From positions 434,001 to 498,000 of the forward strand of contig NZ_JAGRQC010000002.1 of the NCBI RefSeq assembly GCF_018122655.1: 64,000 bases of DNA. The letters run 5' to 3'. Source of the DNA: Stakelama marina (lineage in GTDB: Bacteria; Pseudomonadota; Alphaproteobacteria; Sphingomonadales; Sphingomonadaceae). The notes beneath the pieces were generated by a model. It was not told where the DNA came from, did not search any database, and worked only from the letters and a program-made list of their open reading frames with translations. The first letter of the stretch is position 1. Each line of letters starts with the position of its first letter. Positions 48,454 to 56,459 of the stretch are shown here, in pieces. A program made the translations under genes and the position numbers.

Positions 48454-49109
48454 GGCCGCGGCATCCGATATCCTTCGCCGCGCACGGTTTCGACGGCGGC
48501 CTTGCCGAGCTTGGCGCGCAAATGGTGGATATGGACCTCGATCGCGTTGCTGCCGACCTCTTCCTGCCAGCCATAGATTCGATCCTCGATCTGCGCCCTC
48601 GACAGGACGTGGCCGGGATTTTCCGCGAGCACGCGCAACACGGCGAATTCGCGGCGCGACAGCGACACCGGCTCTCCCTTGTGCGTCACGCTCCGCTGGT
48701 TGAGATCGAGGACCAGATCGCCGACGCGCAGCAACGCCTCCGGCGCGCCGACCGAACGGCGGTGCAGCGCGCGGATCCGCGCCGCCAGTTCGGTGAGGTC
48801 GAAGGGTTTGCCCAGATAATCGTCGGCACCGGCGTCGAGCCCGTCGACCCGGTCTTCGACCAGCGTGCGCGCGGTCAGCAGCAGCACCGGCGTGCGGTCG
48901 CCCGAGGCGCGCATCTCGCGCAGGAGATCGAGTCCCGACCCGTCGGGAAGCGCAATGTCGAGGACGATGACGGCATAATCACCGCCTTCGATCGCGATGC
49001 GCGCATCTTCGCAAGTGGCGACGCTGTCGATGGTAAGGCCTTCCATCGGCAACCCCACGCGCAAGCCGTCACGAAGGATATCGTCGTCTTCGACGACCAA
49101 TATGCGCAC
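48450..49109 (-). CDS. OmpR/PhoB-family response regulator
   Basis: A 219-residue regulator. The receiver has the acidic pair Asp8/Asp9, phospho-acceptor Asp51 (VLDIALP), Thr79 and Lys101 (GKPFDL). The C-terminal winged helix includes VSLSRREFAVLRVLAENPGHVLS and NAIEVHIHHLRAKLG, typical of QseB/OmpR. The start is GTG 49109 with GGGAGA upstream. Co-transcribed with the kinase. The porin gene next in line reads in the same direction with about 100 bases between. Confidence 0.94.
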   Translation of the reverse strand: MRILVVEDDDILRDGLRVGLPMEGLTIDSVATCEDARIAIEGGDYAVIVLDIALPDGSGLDLLREMRASGDRTPVLLLTARTLVEDRVDGLDAGADDYLGKPFDLTELAARIRALHRRSVGAPEALLRVGDLVLDLNQRSVTHKGEPVSLSRREFAVLRVLAENPGHVLSRAQIEDRIYGWQEEVGSNAIEVHIHHLRAKLGKAAVETVRGEGYRMPRP

Positions 49110-49208
49110 TGCAGTCTCCCTGGTCCGAACCCTTGCGGACCCAGACTTATGCCAGCCTTAACCCGGTCGCGGCGAGCTTTTTGGCACGGCGGGAATCCGG
49201 GACCTCGC

Positions 49209-50609
49209 TCAGAAGGTGAAGGTGAGGTCGGTATAGGCGTAGCGGGTGGTTTCGCGGTTCTGCGTCGTCGGCGCGTATTTCAGGAAATCGCCCTTGAACA
49301 GCAGCGCGCCGCCGATCTCGAAGCGCAGATTCTTCATCAGCGGATAGCGGGCGCGGGCGAAGATCTGCTGCCCCGCATTGTGGCTCGGGCCGTTCCTGAT
49401 GCCGCTGCGCCCGAACAGGTCGTTGGGCTGGGGCACCTGCATCAGGCGATAGGTCAGCCATACCCGCCCCTTGCCGGGCTTGGCGGACAGGTCGATCCCG
49501 GGCGCGAACACATTGGCGCGCGTCATCGGACCGTACAGTCCCGGCGGCGCGAAATCGGGAAAGATTGCGCCATAAAGCTGATCGAACCGGGTGATTTTGT
49601 CGCTGTCGTCCTGACCCGAGGCATAGTCCGCGACGAGCGCGACGCGCGGCGACATCGGCCGATCGAAGGTATAGCCGACCTCGCCGTGGAACGCCTGCGC
49701 CCAGACATCGCGCGGCGTCGTATCGCCGGGTGCGGCGCTGCGGTGCGCGGTGCCGAACTGCAACATCGCCTCGAACTCGAAATCGCCCCTGCCGGGCGCC
49801 GGCGCCTTCATCAGCCGCGTGCCGGTGGTGTAGAGGTTGCGGTTCTTCGTCGGGTAACGCGGGCTGTCCTCCTCGTGGAGATAATAGCCATAGCCTTCGA
49901 TCGTCATGCCCGCGACGGGGCGCTGATAGAACAGCCCGGCAAACTGCTGGTCCAGGCTGTTGCGGTCGATCTCCACCGCATTGTCGTACACCTTCGCCGG
50001 GGTCCGCGGCAGGATCATCGTCGGCATCGTCCAGAACGCCGTCAACGCACTGCCGTCGCTGCCCTTCCGGTCGACCCGCACGCCGAGATAGGCGTTGGTC
50101 GTGTTGCGAAAGCGCGGGCTGTTCACCAGCCGTATCGAACCGAGCGTCATGCGCATCTGGCCGACCCTGACCCGCGTCTTCGACCCCGCGCCCAGCGCGC
50201 CGCCCAGATCATAATCGAGATAATATTGCACCGGCTCGAGCGCGTTGACCTCGCCCACGCGGACCGGGCTGTTGTCCGCCTCGCCATAGGCGCGCGAATC
50301 CATCACCTCGCCGACCAGCGTCAGCGGGCCGCTGCGATATTTGGCCTCGACGCGCGTCTGGAACAGCGCGATATCCTCGTAATCGGGTCCTTTGGCGCGG
50401 AACTGCCCGTCGAGCAACTCGGCGCGCGCACGCACCGAACCTGCGATCGAGAATCCGTCATCCGCAGCAGCATTCGCCGCCTGTTGCGCCGAGGCAGCCG
50501 GGGCGAAACCCGCCGCTGCCAGACACAGGCAGAGCGATACCGGAAAACACCCCTTCGCGAGCAGGGAACGGCGAACAAACGAAGCCGGTTTGGCCGTGCA
50601 ATGGGTCAT
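49209..50609 (-). CDS. Alginate-export-type outer-membrane porin (first copy)
   Basis: A 466-residue beta-barrel of the alginate_exp family. The signal peptide ends GFAPAASA. The barrel has RARAELLDGQFRAKGPDYED, RFRNTTNAYLGVRVDRKG, and ends RYAYTDLTFTF with the terminal phenylalanine. No alginate genes are present, so the cargo may be a small anion or an organic compound. It is paralogous to the porin at 52912 (shared FRN-TNAY, KG-FL-AP and RYAY motifs). It lies between the two-component genes and the DsrE gene on the same strand. Confidence 0.88.
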   Translation of the reverse strand: MTHCTAKPASFVRRSLLAKGCFPVSLCLCLAAAGFAPAASAQQAANAAADDGFSIAGSVRARAELLDGQFRAKGPDYEDIALFQTRVEAKYRSGPLTLVGEVMDSRAYGEADNSPVRVGEVNALEPVQYYLDYDLGGALGAGSKTRVRVGQMRMTLGSIRLVNSPRFRNTTNAYLGVRVDRKGSDGSALTAFWTMPTMILPRTPAKVYDNAVEIDRNSLDQQFAGLFYQRPVAGMTIEGYGYYLHEEDSPRYPTKNRNLYTTGTRLMKAPAPGRGDFEFEAMLQFGTAHRSAAPGDTTPRDVWAQAFHGEVGYTFDRPMSPRVALVADYASGQDDSDKITRFDQLYGAIFPDFAPPGLYGPMTRANVFAPGIDLSAKPGKGRVWLTYRLMQVPQPNDLFGRSGIRNGPSHNAGQQIFARARYPLMKNLRFEIGGALLFKGDFLKYAPTTQNRETTRYAYTDLTFTF

Positions 50610-50662
50610 GTTCGATTAGCTGCCTTCAGTTCGTCGAGAGAGGACGCACGCGTGGCGCGCGC

Positions 50663-50722
50663 AAAAAAGGCGGCGCATGGGCCTGACGGGAGGGGAGGGC
50701 ATTCCCGGCCCGATGCGCCGCC
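50663..50722 (-). terminator. Rho-independent terminator after the DsrE gene
   Basis: On the minus strand, arms GGCGGCGCAT (50713-50722) and ATGCGCCGCC (50669-50678) pair over 10 bp and extend with GGGCC/GGCCC, followed by TTTTTT (50663-50668). It ends the SoxB-like/DsrE transcript and separates it from the porin gene downstream. Confidence 0.8.
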
Positions 50723-50800
50723 GGACCCGGCCGGCGTCGAACACGCTACGCGGCCGGGATCAGGTAGAAAAATGGGAAGCCGCCGACGCGGCCGCGCCGG

Positions 50801-51364
50801 TCAGTTGGCCATCAATGCGTAGCCATTGAGCTGGTAGTTGGCGAGGACGACCTGCGCCGACAGGCTCTTCTTGGTATAGGCGTTGAGATCGGCCGCGGTC
50901 AGCTTCTTCGACGCCATGGTCTGACCACAGGCATAGAATTCCACGCCGTTTTCGCTCAGCTGCTTCATCAGCCCCAGATTGGGGTTGTCGCCCACGTCCT
51001 TGTCTTTGTCTTTGTCCTTACCCTTGGCGAGCGCCTTGAAGGCCTCATTTCCAAGCGCCGGACCGATTCCGGGACCATAGAACACGGCGACGATGTGGAT
51101 CTTGTCCTTGGGCACGCCGCCCGCGCGGAGCAGGTTCACGTTGCGCGCGATCGACCACAGCGTGGCGTTCACGCCGCCCTTCATCTTGTCGTCATGGATG
51201 CCATAGACCAGCTTGTAATCGAGCTTCGGGTCCGGACGCACGGCGACGTCCTTGTAATCCATGATCTTGCCGTACCCCTTGATGACCGGGGTTTCCCAGC
51301 TCTGCGCCTGTGCGGCGCCGATCGAGGCCGCCGCGATGGCGGCCGACAGCATCAGCTTCTTCAT
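50801..51364 (-). CDS. Periplasmic DsrE-family protein
   Basis: A 187-residue protein with a signal peptide MKKLMLSAAIAAASIGAAQA. The DsrE/F fold is seen in YKLVYGIHDDKMKGGVN, HIVAVFYGPGIG and LMKQLSENGVEFYACGQTM. DsrE proteins take part in sulfur relay; Cys in EFYACGQTM is at the position of the active cysteine. A hexanucleotide repeat encodes KDKDKDKD in the middle (about residue 118). It lies 23 bases after the SoxB-like gene, so the two are an operon ended by the terminator at 50663. A role in handling periplasmic sulfur is inferred. Confidence 0.85.
   Translation of the reverse strand: MKKLMLSAAIAAASIGAAQAQSWETPVIKGYGKIMDYKDVAVRPDPKLDYKLVYGIHDDKMKGGVNATLWSIARNVNLLRAGGVPKDKIHIVAVFYGPGIGPALGNEAFKALAKGKDKDKDKDVGDNPNLGLMKQLSENGVEFYACGQTMASKKLTAADLNAYTKKSLSAQVVLANYQLNGYALMAN
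50996..51019 (-). repeat. Hexanucleotide tandem repeat inside the DsrE gene
   Basis: Four 6-base units GTCCTT, GTCTTT, GTCTTT and GTCCTT read as Lys-Asp pairs on the minus strand. A related ACCCTT follows. Unit loss or gain keeps the frame and would change only the length of a charged loop. Confidence 0.75.
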
Positions 51365-51386
51365 GACAATATGTCCTTTCAAGTAC

Positions 51387-53000
51387 TCAACGGAATTCAT
51401 AATCGGCGCCGGGGATGGTGGAGAGGCTCATCGTCCCCAGCTCCTCGCTATAGGCGCGGCCATCGAGCTTGGGCGCCACCGGAGAATGCGTGCCCAGATA
51501 TTCGACGATGGCGTCGTGGACCGTGTAGGGCATCTCCTTCACGTCCTCGACCATCGGCAGCCGGTTGAAATTGCTTTCCGGCGCGCCGGTGCGGATCACC
51601 GAAGTCACGGTGTAATATTGATCGGGCTCGACCGGCTTCCCCTCGACGGTCAGCGAGATGATCCGTTCGCCCTTGGGCCGCGACGGTTCGAAGCGCAGCC
51701 GCATGCCGGAAAAGCGGATAAGATAGCCACCGAAACGTTCCGCGGCATTCGGCGAAAAGGCGTTGTTGATTTCCTTTTCCAGCCACATGTGCAGGACGCT
51801 GCCCTTGACCCGACCGGTCTTGAGCTTGGTGTTGATCGGCATCCAGTTGAACAGATTCGCCATCGTGATCGGCGCTGGCTTGCCGTTTTCGGGAACAACC
51901 GGGTTGCCGTAGCGGAACCCGTTTGAAAGCGCGATCTGCGTTCCCGTCTTCCAGCGGAATGCATCGGTAATCATGTCGTCGAGCGGCGATTCCACCGCGA
52001 GATAGCGATAGACCGGCTCCTTGGTATAGCCGATCACCTTTTCCATCTCGGCGCGATGCGGCGCTTCGGCCTGATCCACCAGCGCCTTCATCTTCGGGTC
52101 GGCCGGATATTTGGCGGGATCGACATCGATGAGCTGGTAATCGTCGCCCAAGAACTTTCCGTTGTCGAAATTCAGCGTCAGCTTGCCGACGAAGGTACCG
52201 AATGCGCCCGGCTCGGTGACCTTCGCGTATTTGCGCTCCAGCGGCTTGCGGATACGCTCATGCGTATCGTTGCCGAGGACATAGTCGACATTTTCGGCAA
52301 CCGGGCTGTCGGCGATCGCAATCTGCTTGAAGACGCCCAGATGCGTCACCAGGAACATGACGTCGATGTCATTGTCCTTCACAAAGGCGTCGATCTTGTT
52401 CTTCAGGCGCGCATCGACACCGGAGAATACCAGCCCCTTGCTCATCGCGGGGTTCTGGCGCTGCGGCACATCGGGATCGTCGAGTCCCATGAATCCCAGC
52501 CGCACACCGTTGATTTCCTTGATGAGCGTCGGCTGGTACACCGGCTTGAAATTGTCGGCGTGATAGATGTTTTCAGCGACCGGCGTCGTACCGAAGCTGC
52601 GCTCCAGCTTGATCATCTGGTCCTTGCCGTACACGACGGCCCAGTTGCCCGGAATGATCATGTCGAAGCCGAGGTCGCGAACGGGGGCGATCATGTCCTC
52701 GCCCTTGGTAAGGACCGAATAGCCGTCGCCCTGGTACAGATCGCCGCCGTCGACAAGCAGCGTGCGCCCCGGATTGGCCGCCCGCTCACGGTCGACGAGC
52801 GTCTTGATATGGGCAAGGCCACCACGCTTGTGGAAAACGACCTTGCCGTTTTCGATGAACAGATCGTGATGCGCCTTCATCTGGCCATGCAGATCGGCGA
52901 TTTGCAGAATCGTGACCGAAAATTTGCCGGTCGGTTCGGCTTCGGCAGCGGGCGAGCAGCAAAGCCCCGCGCCATCCAACTGGTCGCTGAAGGCCGGCAT
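51387..53000 (-). CDS. SoxB-like metallophosphoesterase/5'-nucleotidase, 5' end disrupted
   Basis: It belongs to the SoxB/5'-nucleotidase family; SoxB releases sulfate from thiosulfate bound to SoxYZ. Di-metal motifs are QIADLHGQ, VDGGDLYQGDGY, IIPGNWAVVYG (compare GHWEFTYG of SoxB) and NDTHERIRKPL. The C-terminal domain has FNWMPINTKLKTGRV. The 537-residue frame starts MPAFSDQLDGAGLCCSPAAE, which has no hydrophobic segment; its first 25 residues are antisense to the divergent porin. The original export signal, most likely Tat or Sec, has been lost or is missing from the assembly. No SoxYZAX genes are in the window, so a different phosphoester or sulfur substrate is possible. Confidence 0.75.
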   Translation of the reverse strand: MPAFSDQLDGAGLCCSPAAEAEPTGKFSVTILQIADLHGQMKAHHDLFIENGKVVFHKRGGLAHIKTLVDRERAANPGRTLLVDGGDLYQGDGYSVLTKGEDMIAPVRDLGFDMIIPGNWAVVYGKDQMIKLERSFGTTPVAENIYHADNFKPVYQPTLIKEINGVRLGFMGLDDPDVPQRQNPAMSKGLVFSGVDARLKNKIDAFVKDNDIDVMFLVTHLGVFKQIAIADSPVAENVDYVLGNDTHERIRKPLERKYAKVTEPGAFGTFVGKLTLNFDNGKFLGDDYQLIDVDPAKYPADPKMKALVDQAEAPHRAEMEKVIGYTKEPVYRYLAVESPLDDMITDAFRWKTGTQIALSNGFRYGNPVVPENGKPAPITMANLFNWMPINTKLKTGRVKGSVLHMWLEKEINNAFSPNAAERFGGYLIRFSGMRLRFEPSRPKGERIISLTVEGKPVEPDQYYTVTSVIRTGAPESNFNRLPMVEDVKEMPYTVHDAIVEYLGTHSPVAPKLDGRAYSEELGTMSLSTIPGADYEFR

Positions 53001-54231
53001 TCGAACTCGCTTCGAGGCAATTGGCGGGCAATTTCGTCCCGATGCCGCGCGATCCGATCAAGCGCTGCTCGTACGAAGCTCGCTCGCCGCGCTGTACGAG
53101 CACGGTGCGGTGCGGATGGGCGCCGAAATCTGGGATGCGCGCGCTTATCTTGAACAGCCGAACAGCAGTATCGGTACCGGCGAAGTGAATACACTGGCGC
53201 TGATCCAGGCTTATGGCGGAGTGGCGCTCGGCGACAGCGACAACAGGACGACAATCGACTTCGGACGCTTCACGATGAATATCGGGTCGCGGCGGCTCGT
53301 GTCGCGACAGAATTTCCGTAACAGCACGAATGCCTATACCGGCGTGCACCTGCATCACGACGACGCCCGTGGCAGGCGGATCGACGCATTCTGGGCGATG
53401 CCCCAGCGCCGGCTTCCGGATGATGCCGCGGCGCTGCGCGACGATCGCCATGCCTTCGACAAGGAAGGCACCAGCCTGCAATATTATGGCGTGTCCGCCG
53501 AGACGCCGATCGGACGCGGGATACGCGCCGAAGTCTATGGCTATGGCCTGTCCGAACGCGATGCCCCCGGGCGCCGGACGCACAACCGCCATTTGTGGAC
53601 CCCGGGTTTACGGCTGCACCGCCCCGCGCGTGCCGGCACGTTCGATCTCGACATCGAATTGTCGGGCCAGTTGGGAACCGCCCGGAAGAGCGCCGATCCG
53701 GCGGATCGCCGGGACCTGCCCGTGCGCGCGGGCGCAGCGCATGTCGAGGTCGGACGGCGCTTCGCAGCGAGCGGCCTGCCACGCGTCGCGGTTGGATTCG
53801 ATTATGGCAGCGGCGACGGTACGGATCGGGCGATCGGTCGCTTCGACAGGCTCTTCGGCGCACGACGTTTCGACTACGGGCCCACCTCGCTATTCGGGGT
53901 GATGGCGCGCGAGAACGAAGTCTCCGCGTCGGTCGCCGGCGACTGGCACCCCGCGCTCCGCTGGCGCGCGCGCGGCAGTTACCGCGCCATGTGGCTGGCG
54001 CGCGCCAACGACAGTTTCGCCGCATCGGGCATACGCGATCGCAGCGGACAATCGGGCCGTTTCGCCGGCCATCTGGTCGAAGCGCGGCTGTCCGGTCCCG
54101 TAATGCCCCATGCCAAATTCGAAATCGGCGCCGCCTATCTCGCCAAGGGAAGATTCCTGCGCCATGCTCCCAACGCACCTGCCACCGGAAATACCCGCTA
54201 TGCCTATGCCCAGATCGAACTTTCGCTCTAG
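52912..54231 (+). CDS. Alginate-export-type porin (second copy), signal peptide missing
   Basis: A 439-residue barrel homologous to the porin at 49209: IRTRFEAIGGQFRPD, NFRNSTNAYTGVHLHHDD, KGRFLRHAPNAPATGNTRYAYAQIELSL. The frame opens at GTG 52912 with MTENLPVGSASAAGEQQSPAP. Only the cleavage-like SASA remains and no hydrophobic core is present. The upstream in-frame sequence holds a stop at 52867 and is antisense to the conserved SoxB-like coding region. It therefore cannot be secreted as read. It lies nine bases before the ccoN-like gene and probably belongs to that operon. Confidence 0.72.
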   Translation: MTENLPVGSASAAGEQQSPAPSNWSLKAGIRTRFEAIGGQFRPDAARSDQALLVRSSLAALYEHGAVRMGAEIWDARAYLEQPNSSIGTGEVNTLALIQAYGGVALGDSDNRTTIDFGRFTMNIGSRRLVSRQNFRNSTNAYTGVHLHHDDARGRRIDAFWAMPQRRLPDDAAALRDDRHAFDKEGTSLQYYGVSAETPIGRGIRAEVYGYGLSERDAPGRRTHNRHLWTPGLRLHRPARAGTFDLDIELSGQLGTARKSADPADRRDLPVRAGAAHVEVGRRFAASGLPRVAVGFDYGSGDGTDRAIGRFDRLFGARRFDYGPTSLFGVMARENEVSASVAGDWHPALRWRARGSYRAMWLARANDSFAASGIRDRSGQSGRFAGHLVEARLSGPVMPHAKFEIGAAYLAKGRFLRHAPNAPATGNTRYAYAQIELSL

Positions 54232-54240
54232 GAGCCGGCG

Positions 54241-55842
54241 ATGCCGATAACCGTGGGGTTGCTGCTTGCGCTCAGCTTCATCGTTTCGCTTATCGCGCTC
54301 GCCTTTCTCATCTGGGCGATCGCGAACCGGCAGATGGCGTTCGATCAGGCGCAGGCGGAAACGATCTTCGTGCCGGGCGAACAGGGACATCCCGACGACG
54401 CGACAGCCGCGCCGGAGGCACTTGAAGCACGCGCGCACCATTACGACCCGGTGCGTGCCGGGATCGATGCGGTCTCTGCCCGTCCGGTGCTCGTCCTGCT
54501 GGCAAGCGCGATATTCTGGCTCGTGCTGGGTTCGCTGTTCGGGCTGACCGCTTCGCTGAAGCTGCACTGGCCCGACTGGCTCGACGGTTCGCCGGCGCTC
54601 ACCTTCGGCCGGGTACGCACGCTCCATCTCAACATGGTCGCCTATGGCTGGACGTCGCTCGCCGGCCTGGCGGTCGTGATGTGGGTCGCCCCGCGCATCT
54701 TCCACACCGCGCTGCGCAATCCCCGACTGCCCGTGATCGGCGCGGTGTTGTGGAACCTGGCGCTCGTCATGGCGGCATTCGCGATGGCCAGCGGCTGGAA
54801 CGATGGCGAGGAATGGCTCGAGATTCCGTGGCAGATCGACATGTTGCTGGCGGCTGCGGGCAGCCTGTTCGTGATCCCGCTGATTCGCACGGCGATCGCG
54901 CGCAACGTGCATCACATCTATGTCAGCGGCTGGTACTGGATGGCGGCGCTGTGCTGGTTTCCGGTGCTGTTCGTCGTCGCCAACGTCCCGCTTTTCTACT
55001 CAGGCGCGCAGGAAGCGACGGTCAACTGGTGGTTCGCCCATAATGTTCTGGGCCTGTGGCTGACCCCGCTCGGCGTCGGCGCGGGCTATTATTTCATTCC
55101 CAAGATCATCGGAAAGCCAATCTATTCCTACAGCCTTTCGCTACTCGGCTTCTGGGGCCTCGCGCTGTTCTACAGCCAGGTCGGCATCCACCATCTGATC
55201 GGCGGCCCCGTGCCGACATGGGTCGTCACGCTGTCGATCGTGCATTCGGTGATGATGTTCGTTCCGGTAATCGCGGTGGCGATCAACCAGCATGTCACGG
55301 TCGGCAGGAATCTGTGGGCGCTGAAGGAGTCTGTGGCGCTGCGTTTCATCTCGCTCGGCGCGGTCTGCTACACGCTCGCCTCGTTCCAGGGTTCGATCGA
55401 GGCGCTGCGTTCGGTCAATACCGTTACGCACTTCACCCAGTACACGGTCGGCCATGCGCATCTCGGCGCCTATGCGTTTCTGTCGTTCACGCTTTTCGGT
55501 GCGATCTACCACATGATGCCGCGGATCACCGGGCGCGCCTGGCCGTGGCCGAAGATGATCCCGCTGCACTTCTGGCTCGTCGTGATCGGCTTCGCGATCT
55601 ATTTCGTCGCGCTCAGCATCGGCGGCATTCTGCAGGGACTGGCGATGCTCGATGCGACGCGGCCGTTCTCCGACAGCGTCATCCTGCTCAAGCCCTATCT
55701 TGAAAGCCGGTCGCTGGGCGGCGGGCTGATGACGCTGGGACATCTGCTGTTCGCCGCGCACTTTACCGCGATGTTGATTGCCCGGCGGCCTGCCGGAACC
55801 ATGGAGGGGCCACGCGAAACGCGCCCGGCCGTAGCAGCATGA
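54241..55842 (+). CDS. ccoN: cbb3-type cytochrome oxidase subunit I with CcoS-like N-terminus
   Basis: The catalytic subunit of a C-family heme-copper oxidase (O2 reduction). In 533 residues the ligands match P. stutzeri CcoN at a constant offset of 60: His267 (CuB), Tyr311, His317/His318, His405 (heme b3) and His407 (heme b); His129 is the low-spin partner. Residues 1-50 carry an extra membrane helix and FLIWAIANRQMAFDQAQAETI, resembling the CcoS/FixS assembly protein, usually a separate gene beside ccoI. Such a fusion would explain the absence of a separate ccoS here. It has GGAG before the ATG and overlaps ccoO. Confidence 0.93.
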   Translation: MPITVGLLLALSFIVSLIALAFLIWAIANRQMAFDQAQAETIFVPGEQGHPDDATAAPEALEARAHHYDPVRAGIDAVSARPVLVLLASAIFWLVLGSLFGLTASLKLHWPDWLDGSPALTFGRVRTLHLNMVAYGWTSLAGLAVVMWVAPRIFHTALRNPRLPVIGAVLWNLALVMAAFAMASGWNDGEEWLEIPWQIDMLLAAAGSLFVIPLIRTAIARNVHHIYVSGWYWMAALCWFPVLFVVANVPLFYSGAQEATVNWWFAHNVLGLWLTPLGVGAGYYFIPKIIGKPIYSYSLSLLGFWGLALFYSQVGIHHLIGGPVPTWVVTLSIVHSVMMFVPVIAVAINQHVTVGRNLWALKESVALRFISLGAVCYTLASFQGSIEALRSVNTVTHFTQYTVGHAHLGAYAFLSFTLFGAIYHMMPRITGRAWPWPKMIPLHFWLVVIGFAIYFVALSIGGILQGLAMLDATRPFSDSVILLKPYLESRSLGGGLMTLGHLLFAAHFTAMLIARRPAGTMEGPRETRPAVAA

Positions 55843-56459
55843 ACCGTATCGCACCGCTCTCGATCCTCGCGCTCGGCATCCTGGCGTTCGCCACGCTGCT
55901 GCTCGTCATCGTGCCGGGCATCCAGATCAACACCGAACCGCCGACCCCCGGACTGAAGCCCTATACCGCCCAGCAACTGCGCGGCCGTCAGGTATATATC
56001 GCCAATGGCTGCGTATATTGTCACAGCCAGCAGCCGCGCAGCGCCGACCAGGCGCCCGACGATATCCGCGGCTGGGGACGCGCTGCGGTCGCGTCCGATT
56101 ACGTCTTCGACCGCCCGCATCTGCTCGGCACGATGCGCACCGGGCCGGATCTGCTCAACATCGGCGCACGGTTGCCGAGCCGCGAATGGCAGCTGACGCA
56201 CCTCTATCAGCCGCGCGCGATATCGGACTGGAGCATCATGCCCGCCTACCCCTTCCTGTTCGAGGTGAAGGACAAGGCGGCGCCCGGCGACGTCGTGGTA
56301 TCGGTCCCGAAAGAATATGCACCGCGGCACGGCGTCGTCGTCGCCAAACCCGCGGCGCTCGACCTCGTCGCCTATCTGCAGAGCCTCGACCGAACGATGC
56401 CCGTACCGGCGAAGGCGATCCGCGACGACGGCTATGACAATGATGGGGTTGGCAAATGA
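55839..56459 (+). CDS. ccoO: cbb3-type oxidase subunit II, monoheme cytochrome c (CcoO)
   Basis: A 206-residue subunit anchored by one N-terminal helix (about 5-27). It holds one heme c: CVYCH at Cys58-His62, with SDWSIMPAYPFLF supplying the axial methionine. GRQVYIANGCVYCHSQQPR is the standard CcoO signature. It passes electrons to CcoN. Its ATG overlaps the ccoN stop (ATGA), and its end overlaps the triheme gene, showing a tight operon. Confidence 0.94.
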   Translation: MNRIAPLSILALGILAFATLLLVIVPGIQINTEPPTPGLKPYTAQQLRGRQVYIANGCVYCHSQQPRSADQAPDDIRGWGRAAVASDYVFDRPHLLGTMRTGPDLLNIGARLPSREWQLTHLYQPRAISDWSIMPAYPFLFEVKDKAAPGDVVVSVPKEYAPRHGVVVAKPAALDLVAYLQSLDRTMPVPAKAIRDDGYDNDGVGK

